Source: Klebsiella sp. WP3-W18-ESBL-02
Lineage (GTDB): Bacteria > Pseudomonadota > Gammaproteobacteria > Enterobacterales > Enterobacteriaceae
Assembly: GCF_014168815.1 (NCBI RefSeq)
Contig: NZ_AP021972.1
Span: forward strand, 1,240,001-1,304,000
Length of the DNA stretch: 64,000 nt
Direction of reading: 5' to 3'
The translations under genes were made by a program, and so were the position numbers. Below, piece by piece: positions 59,493 to 64,000 of this stretch (position 1 is the first letter of the stretch; each line of letters opens with the position of its first letter). The notes under the pieces are model-generated. The model saw only the letters and a list, made by a program, of their open reading frames with translations. It was not told the DNA's origin and made no database searches.

Positions 59493-60713
59493 CTAATATA
59501 GTGTCTTAGACCGCTGATTTTTGGCTTGATACATATTGCGGTCTGCCTTTTCCAGTAGTACCTCCAGCGAGGTACTTTCCCACGCTAGCGCAAAGCCGAT
59601 GCTGAGAGACATCGATGTATTTTGGCCGTTATGCAGATCGAACGGACGGGTAAACTGCTGTGCCAGCGCGTGACAAATCCGTTGAACGTCGTGTTCTGAA
59701 TGGACGCCGGAGAGCACCATGGCAAACTCATCGCCGCCAAGGCGGTACGATTGATGACGCTGACCGCCGAACGCAATCATTCGACTGGCAATTTCTGTCA
59801 GTACGAAGTCGCCTGCGTTGTGCCCCCAGGTATCGTTAATGTGTTTAAAGTTGTCCCCATCGAGAAAAAGCAGGGCTGAGTGTGTTTTAGCAACGTCATC
59901 ATTCATTAACGCCGCTATGCGGTTGCCGAACGCCGCGCGGTTCGCCAGACCCGTAAGGGGATCGTGCATGGCGGAACGGAGCAACTGAGCATTGGTTTCC
60001 TGCAGTTTCAGCTGCCACTCTTCCATTTCAGCCAGCAGGCTGTTGAAGTCTTCGCCGAAACGGTGAAACTCTTCGATTCGACCCTGCTTGACGCGACGGG
60101 AGAAGTTGCGATTGGTGCGCGCATCATGTACGACATCGGTGATATTTTGCATTTCCTCAACCATCCCGTGGTGCAGGGAGCGGGTAACCGTGAGCGCGAT
60201 GCCTGAAGCGAAAAGTATGCAACCGGTGAGGACGGCAAAGGACATCCAGATAAAGTGACCAATCAGGCTGTCGCGTGCGGTCAGATAAATTTCGCCGATT
60301 GGCTTGCCGTTATGCATGATGGGCTGAGCGATGGGTTCCGGAAACAGCCAGCGACTGACCAGCGCGCCCAATGTATCGGTATTGTCTTCAGGGTTCCACG
60401 ACCAGTGAGCAAAGCGCTTTTTATGCACATCGTAGACCTCCGCCATCGCAAACTGCCCCTGTTTCCCGAGCGTTTCCAGGGTGTCATTTGCCGCCTGCGG
60501 ATCGTTGAAAACCAGCGATGCTTCAAGGGTGTGGCTCATTGTCGCACCGGTCAACTCGAGGTTCTTTTGCGCGTATTGCTTTAATGTCACCACCGACGCG
60601 AGGCACAGCAAAAGCCATATAAAGGTCATGGTTATGATGACGCTTATTATGTTAATCCGGCGCAGCGTTCTTTTAAACGTAGGTCGCGGAGTGAAGGTGA
60701 AATCCTTATTCAT
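59493..60713 (-). CDS. dgcN: Diguanylate cyclase DgcN (YfiN)
   Basis: This 406-residue membrane enzyme makes c-di-GMP. Two transmembrane helices (about 20-42 and 155-177) bracket a periplasmic CHASE8-like domain, followed by HAMP (NITDVVHDARTNRNFSRRV) and a GGDEF domain with the active GGDEF in YRLGGDEFAMV. ATG at 60713 overlaps the yfiR end by 8 bp; a TTG 18 bp upstream is less likely. Output could feed surface adhesion, including the BapA system here. Confidence 0.95.
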   Translation of the reverse strand: MNKDFTFTPRPTFKRTLRRINIISVIITMTFIWLLLCLASVVTLKQYAQKNLELTGATMSHTLEASLVFNDPQAANDTLETLGKQGQFAMAEVYDVHKKRFAHWSWNPEDNTDTLGALVSRWLFPEPIAQPIMHNGKPIGEIYLTARDSLIGHFIWMSFAVLTGCILFASGIALTVTRSLHHGMVEEMQNITDVVHDARTNRNFSRRVKQGRIEEFHRFGEDFNSLLAEMEEWQLKLQETNAQLLRSAMHDPLTGLANRAAFGNRIAALMNDDVAKTHSALLFLDGDNFKHINDTWGHNAGDFVLTEIASRMIAFGGQRHQSYRLGGDEFAMVLSGVHSEHDVQRICHALAQQFTRPFDLHNGQNTSMSLSIGFALAWESTSLEVLLEKADRNMYQAKNQRSKTLY

Positions 60714-61293
60714 GCTTTTTATTCCGGGCAAGCATTAATACATCCGGATTCACTCTTACGCCGCTGCGAGACAGTGCATCCAGATTAACGGAAAACCGGA
60801 CCTCATCGTCCTCTATTATTAAACAAAACGCGCTGCCAATAGCACATTCAGGGTTATGTTCGGAGATTAATAGTAACGGTCGGTTGCGATATTGGTTGAT
60901 TAATTCAAGCTGTTGTTCAGGCGACTCGGTGCCAAAGTAAATACCATCGCATTTTGCGGCGACGGCCTGCTGAGCGTTACCGACCCGCTCAGCCGTATAA
61001 GGCAGACCACCGGACATACTGAGGGCGTCGACATATCGGGAAGAGGTCAGGATACAGAGTCTGGGAGGCGCGGAAAGTGACGGCCATCGCGTGTAGCTGA
61101 CGATGCCGGAGACAATCGAGCGCACCGATTTATCGGTTTCAGTCAGCGGAGCGGCGCTTACCGAGGCCAACGATAGTGGCAGCATCAGCAGTAGAATCAG
61201 TCGGGACAAAGCTATCAAGAATGAATTTCTCACGAGAATCCGCCATACCGCTCTGGAGCGTGTTACCCGGGGGAGTTGTAGGCAGAAGATCAT
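60706..61293 (-). CDS. yfiR: YfiR, periplasmic inhibitor of DgcN
   Basis: This protein has up to 195 residues. A GTG at 61233 (RNSFLIALSRLILLLMLPLSL) would give a more normal signal peptide and a family-like length of about 175. The conserved core is visible: VSGIVSYTRWPSLSAPPRLCI, CDGIYFG, NPECAIGSAFCLIIEDDEVRF and NLDALSRSGVRVNPDVLML, with cysteines that form redox-sensitive disulfides in homologues. Confidence 0.93.
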   Translation of the reverse strand: MIFCLQLPRVTRSRAVWRILVRNSFLIALSRLILLLMLPLSLASVSAAPLTETDKSVRSIVSGIVSYTRWPSLSAPPRLCILTSSRYVDALSMSGGLPYTAERVGNAQQAVAAKCDGIYFGTESPEQQLELINQYRNRPLLLISEHNPECAIGSAFCLIIEDDEVRFSVNLDALSRSGVRVNPDVLMLARNKKHE

Positions 61294-61723
61294 TGTTTAT
61301 TAAAACCATCATTATGTCAGAAATTCGATTGATGAAATTTAGGTTAAATCCCACAGTTGTATTTATTTCAGCATGTCAAAAGGCAATAAATTACGGCTGG
61401 TGGCGATGTTGATCTCCTCGGCTTCCGGCGCAGCGTAGTGAGTGAGCCGCAAAGGGAAAAGGTTCGCCCGCTAATTCTTTGCGATGGATAAATGTCGGGT
61501 TATCCATTTCCTGTGGGCCATCGATCTCACTATAGGCTTATTTATAAGGGATGGTTGGCCGTATTGTTAAATTTATCGGCTAACTTCAGGTTTTCTTTAA
61601 GTCGAATGTCATCGTAGGCGTTTTGGCCTGCGAGGGGGAGCGGATATCTATCGGGCAACCGTCGGGAGTTAAACGCGGTGGGAGCCATTTTTTACGGCGG
61701 ATAACGATCCTATAGCAATGAGG
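61294..61723. other. yfiR-aroF spacer
   Basis: No gene is supported. E. coli has the small gene yfiL in this place; I see no equivalent intact frame here. The stretch contains the divergent promoter for yfiR on the minus strand, not resolved. Confidence 0.4.
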
Positions 61724-61794
61724 TGTAACAATTAGTTTACCATTTTATGGGCTGTTTTCGGCAATAAATTTGCAAGTGTAAATATAAGTGTACG
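61724..61794 (+). promoter_or_regulatory. TyrR boxes upstream of aroF
   Basis: Two matches to TGTAAA-N6-TTTACA occur: TGTAAC-N6-TTTACC at 61724-61741 and TGTAAA-N6-TGTACG at 61777-61794. They sit upstream of the -35 box, as in E. coli aroF where TyrR with tyrosine represses. Confidence 0.8.
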
Positions 61795-61803
61795 TATTTT
61801 GGA

Positions 61804-61831
61804 TTGAAATCTTTACTTTCTGTGGTATTGT
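61804..61831 (+). promoter_or_regulatory. aroF promoter
   Basis: TTGAAA (61804-61809) and TATTGT (61826-61831) with 16-bp spacing form a sigma-70 promoter adjacent to the TyrR boxes. Confidence 0.7.
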
Positions 61832-61890
61832 AGGTTCTACCTCATTGAGGCAACAACTATCGCAAACGAGTCATAACAGGTAATGCCATC

Positions 61891-62961
61891 ATGCAAAAAG
61901 ACGCGCTGAATAACGTAAATATCGCCGATGAAGAAGTTTTGATCACGCCGGATCAGCTGAAAGCTGAATTCCCGCTCTCCGTTGAGCAGGAAGCGCAAAT
62001 CGCCCAGTCACGTAAAACGATTACTGACATTATTGCCGGCCGCGATCCGCGCCTGCTGGTGGTATGCGGGCCTTGCTCCATTCACGATCCGGAAGCTGCG
62101 ATTGAATATGCGCGTCGATTTAAAACACTGGCGGAAGAGGTCAGCGATAGCCTCTACCTGGTGATGCGCGTCTACTTTGAAAAGCCGCGTACCACCGTCG
62201 GCTGGAAAGGGCTTATCAACGATCCGCATATGGATGGCTCGTTTGATGTGGAAGGCGGTCTGAAAATCGCTCGTCGTCTTTTGGTTGAACTGGTGAGCAT
62301 GGGGCTGCCGTTGGCCACCGAGGCGCTGGATCCGAACAGCCCGCAGTACCTTGGCGATCTGTTCAGTTGGTCGGCGATTGGTGCACGTACGACGGAGTCG
62401 CAGACTCACCGTGAAATGGCTTCAGGCCTGTCGATGCCGGTTGGCTTTAAAAATGGCACAGATGGCTCGCTGGCGACGGCGATCAACGCGATGCGCGCGG
62501 CGGCAATGCCGCACCGTTTTGTGGGCATCAACCAGGCCGGTCAGGTCTGCCTGCTGCGTACCCATGGTAACCCGGATGGCCATGTGATTCTGCGTGGCGG
62601 TAAAAAACCGAACTACGGCCCGGAAGATGTGGCGCAGTGCGAAAAAGAGATGGAACAGGCGGGACTGCGTGCATCGCTAATGGTAGATTGCAGCCATGGT
62701 AATTCCAATAAAGACTACCGCCGTCAGCCAGCGGTGGCGGAATCCGTTGTCGCGCAGATTAAGGACGGTAATCGTTCTATCATTGGTCTGATGATTGAAA
62801 GTAATATTCACGAAGGCAGTCAGTCTTCCGAGCAGCCGCGCAGTGAGATGCAATACGGCGTCTCGGTGACCGATGCTTGCATCAGTTGGGAAACCACCGA
62901 TGCGCTGCTGCGTGAACTCGACAAGGATTTACGCGGCCATCTGGCGGCTCGTCTGGCGTAA
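61891..62961 (+). CDS. aroF: Tyrosine-sensitive DAHP synthase
   Basis: This 356-residue enzyme joins phosphoenolpyruvate and erythrose 4-phosphate, the first step of aromatic amino-acid synthesis. Class I motifs are VVCGPCSIHDP, MRVYFEKPRTTVGWKG, GARTTESQTHREMASG and VDCSHGNSNKD. The length and the tyrA neighbour identify the Tyr-regulated isozyme. Confidence 0.97.
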   Translation: MQKDALNNVNIADEEVLITPDQLKAEFPLSVEQEAQIAQSRKTITDIIAGRDPRLLVVCGPCSIHDPEAAIEYARRFKTLAEEVSDSLYLVMRVYFEKPRTTVGWKGLINDPHMDGSFDVEGGLKIARRLLVELVSMGLPLATEALDPNSPQYLGDLFSWSAIGARTTESQTHREMASGLSMPVGFKNGTDGSLATAINAMRAAAMPHRFVGINQAGQVCLLRTHGNPDGHVILRGGKKPNYGPEDVAQCEKEMEQAGLRASLMVDCSHGNSNKDYRRQPAVAESVVAQIKDGNRSIIGLMIESNIHEGSQSSEQPRSEMQYGVSVTDACISWETTDALLRELDKDLRGHLAARLA

Positions 62962-62970
62962 GAGGATTGT

Positions 62971-64000
62971 ATGGTTGCTGAACTGACCGCGTTACGCGAT
63001 CAAATTGATGAAGTCGATAAGGCGTTGCTGAACCTGCTGGCGAAGCGTATGGCGCTGGTGGCCGAAGTTGGCGAAGTAAAAAGTCAGTATGGCCTGCCCA
63101 TTTACGTACCGGAGCGTGAAGCCTCGATGCTGGCTTCGCGCCGCAAAGAGGCGGCGGCGATGGGCGTGCCGCCCGATTTGATTGAAGACGTGCTGCGTCG
63201 CGTCATGCGTGAGTCTTATTCCAGCGAAAACGACAAGGGGTTCAAAACGCTGCGTCCGTCGCTGCGCCCGGTGGTTATTGTTGGCGGCGGTGGCCAGATG
63301 GGGCAGCTGTTTGAAAAGATGCTGACCCTTTCCGGCTACCAGGTGCGGACGCTGGAAAAAGAAGACTGGCCGCGTGCGGCGGACATTGTGGCGGATGCCG
63401 GTATGGTGATTGTCAGCGTCCCTATTCACATTACCGAACAGGTGATTGCGAAGCTGCCGCCGCTGCCGGCGGACTGTATTCTGGTTGATCTGGCCTCGGT
63501 AAAAGCCGGGCCGTTGCAGGCGATGCTGTCGGCGCATTCGGGGCCCGTTGTCGGGCTGCATCCGATGTTTGGCCCGGACAGCGGCAGTCTGGCGAAGCAG
63601 GTAGTGGTCTATTGCGATGGCCGCCAGCCAGAGGCCTATCAGTGGTTCCTGGAGCAGATTCAGGTCTGGGGAGCGCGTCTGCACCGTATTAGCGCCGTTG
63701 AGCATGACCAGAATATGGCGTTTATCCAGGCGCTGCGTCACTTTGCTACCTTTGCGTACGGGCTGCATCTGGCGGAAGAAAACGTTCAGTTGGAGCAACT
63801 GCTGGCGCTCTCCTCGCCGATTTACCGCCTTGAACTGGCAATGGTCGGGCGACTGTTTGCTCAGGATCCGCAGCTGTATGCCGACATTATTATGTCGTCC
63901 GGCAACAACCTGGCGCTGATTAAACGCTACTACCAGCGCTTTGGTGAGGCGATTGGCCTGCTGGAGCAGGGCGATAAGCAGGCGTTTATTGATAGCTTCC
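62971..64000 (+). CDS. tyrA: Chorismate mutase / prephenate dehydrogenase TyrA, 3' truncated by the window
   Basis: The first 343 residues are present. Residues 1-90 are the AroQ chorismate mutase domain (LTALRDQIDEVDKALLNLL, KRMALVAEVGEVK). From about 98 the NAD-binding prephenate dehydrogenase domain follows (RPVVIVGGGGQMGQLFEKM, VGLHPMFGPDSGSL, EHDQNMAFIQALRHF). It starts 9 bp after aroF behind AGAGGA, in the aroF-tyrA operon for tyrosine synthesis. The C-terminal roughly 30 residues lie beyond the window. Confidence 0.97.
   Translation, partial: MVAELTALRDQIDEVDKALLNLLAKRMALVAEVGEVKSQYGLPIYVPEREASMLASRRKEAAAMGVPPDLIEDVLRRVMRESYSSENDKGFKTLRPSLRPVVIVGGGGQMGQLFEKMLTLSGYQVRTLEKEDWPRAADIVADAGMVIVSVPIHITEQVIAKLPPLPADCILVDLASVKAGPLQAMLSAHSGPVVGLHPMFGPDSGSLAKQVVVYCDGRQPEAYQWFLEQIQVWGARLHRISAVEHDQNMAFIQALRHFATFAYGLHLAEENVQLEQLLALSSPIYRLELAMVGRLFAQDPQLYADIIMSSGNNLALIKRYYQRFGEAIGLLEQGDKQAFIDSF

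Noticed and set aside
1..64000. CRISPR array or tRNA genes
   Set aside because: No regularly spaced short repeats and no tRNA-like cloverleaf other than the tmRNA end were seen.

Overview
The window is chromosomal DNA of an enterobacterium. The gene order smpB - ratA/ratB - bamE - recN - nadK - grpE - corB - ypjD - ffh - rpsP - rimM - trmD - rplS - yfiB/dgcN/yfiR - aroF - tyrA, together with near-E. coli protein sequences, places it in the Enterobacteriaceae. It is not E. coli K-12: a bapA-type adhesin/type I secretion locus lies between smpB and ssrA, and a DUF2946/PepSY pair lies between rplS and yfiB. Enterobacter, Klebsiella, Citrobacter or Salmonella relatives fit; I cannot name the species.

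Layout. 1-777 is left flank with the end of an SDR dehydrogenase gene. 778-31631 is a roughly 30.8-kb CP4-57-like genomic island at the 3' end of ssrA (tmRNA). It is bounded by an 88-bp direct repeat and by paired GGTGCCTA arm-type sites near both ends, with a P4/IntA-type integrase next to ssrA. The backbone, written from the left, is cbtA, cbeA, ypjJ, yfjY, yfjX, a DUF905 gene, a secreted Ivy-like protein, a GYF_2 protein, yfjR, yfjQ, yfjP ... yfjJ (broken), yfjI, alpA, a yfjH-position gene and int. Between yfjP and yfjJ, where such islands carry variable cargo, sits a tightly packed seven-gene operon (8816-23847): WYL regulator, large SNF2-type helicase, DUF4391 protein, OLD-like ATPase/TOPRIM nuclease, DUF2130 coiled-coil protein, type III methyltransferase Mod and type III restriction enzyme Res. 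This is the main candidate for an uncharacterised defence system.

Mobile-element damage. Two almost identical 1196-bp IS5-family copies lie in opposite orientation around the cargo. Each has its own 4-bp target duplication, so they are independent insertions and not a composite transposon. One sits just upstream of the WYL gene and one disrupts yfjJ. A two-ORF IS interrupts mod; deleting it together with one copy of a 5-bp duplication restores the frame exactly. Nested IS3 and IS21 fragments lie after res.

31626-46426 holds ssrA, a type I secretion system (HlyD, LapB-like ABC exporter, TolC-like protein), the 2756-residue BapA-like adhesin it probably exports, and smpB. 46539-64000 is core genome: toxin-like RatA/RatB, BamE, LexA-controlled recN, nadK, heat-shock grpE, corB, ypjD, ffh, the rpsP-rimM-trmD-rplS operon, a probable copper-related membrane pair, the YfiBNR c-di-GMP module, and TyrR-controlled aroF-tyrA (tyrA runs off the end). 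All functions are inferred by reading the protein sequences; no database search was run.
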